NCBI GenBank assembly: GCA_017858255.1
Contig: JAFMBV010000007.1
Location: forward strand, 1-64,000
DNA length: 64,000 nucleotides
Direction: 5' to 3'
Origin: Bacteriovoracaceae bacterium
GTDB taxonomy: Bacteria; Bdellovibrionota; Bacteriovoracia; Bacteriovoracales; Bacteriovoracaceae
How positions within the stretch are numbered: position 1 is the first letter of the stretch; each line of letters begins with the position of its first letter. The notes beneath the pieces are model-generated. The model ran no database searches and was not told the DNA's origin. It worked only from the letters and a program-made list of their open reading frames with translations. Position numbers and translations under genes: made by a program. Of the stretch, positions 63,983-64,000 are shown piece after piece.

Positions 63983-64000
63983 ATGAATTCAATAAGCCAG
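63983..64000 (+). CDS. possible start of the next gene (truncated)
   Basis: An ATG at 63983 with AGG seven bases upstream begins Met-Asn-Ser-Ile-Ser-Gln before the window ends. Nothing else can be judged from six codons. Confidence 0.25.

Overview
The window looks like one continuous piece of a Gram-negative, flagellated and probably gliding bacterial chromosome of low-to-medium GC. The set of relatives points to the Bdellovibrionota (Bacteriovorax/Bdellovibrio-like) or a neighbouring deltaproteobacterial-type lineage. The evidence is an Agl/Glt-like motor cluster with an AgmX/TonB-type C-terminal domain protein, a short flagellin, a CarD regulator, HD-GYP proteins with degenerate catalytic sites, many lipoproteins, a type-B sdhCAB operon and GYF_2-domain proteins. 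This assignment is inference from gene content; no rRNA or tRNA gene was seen.

Layout. 1-6.7 kb: end of an unknown gene, queE, two small hypotheticals, then a leftward operon sdhCAB - SprT-like/DUF2786 protein - hotdog thioesterase. 6.9-11.3 kb: a LysR regulator with a coupled unknown gene, a tiny acidic exported protein, a persulfide-dioxygenase-type MBL protein and a second LysR gene. 11.6-18.7 kb: a carbon-acquisition operon dabA-dabB-SulP facing a TauE/SafE exporter. 19-24.6 kb: YceI-like protein, a sigma-54 promoter driving a compact RNA with three GGA hairpins, a PepSY-like membrane protein with an odd 5' end, YkgJ-like protein, arginase-family enzyme, GYF_2 protein and an MBL hydrolase. 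24.8-27.4 kb: sucC-sucD-ndk with a bidirectional terminator.

27.4-37.3 kb: a 2001-residue exported protein built mainly of about 26 cysteine-containing 49-residue repeats, a lipoprotein, a FecR-domain/beta-barrel protein and a LolA-like protein. 37.7-49.2 kb: HD-GYP protein, carD, lysA, uvrB, a metallophosphoesterase, and a leftward operon encoding a very charged repeat protein, a second degenerate HD-GYP and a CheY-like protein. 49.4-50.4 kb: flagellin, with a leader that carries two CsrA-type sites. 50.5-63.9 kb: HTTM/DCC membrane protein, then a ten-gene rightward cluster encoding a TolQ/TolR-type motor, TPR proteins, a TonB-like protein, a beta-barrel and lipoproteins ending in a von Willebrand A lipoprotein. 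This matches the parts list of a gliding/focal-adhesion machine.

The most notable observations are: (1) the sigma-54-driven RNA whose three hairpins each expose GGA, together with a flagellin leader that has a GGA hexaloop and a second site on its ribosome binding site, which suggests a CsrA/sRNA circuit; (2) the giant cysteine-repeat protein; (3) the Agl/Glt-like cluster ending in a CglB-like vWA lipoprotein; (4) the dabAB-SulP operon in a probably heterotrophic bacterium; and (5) the charged-repeat protein/HD-GYP/CheY operon in which several catalytic residues are replaced.
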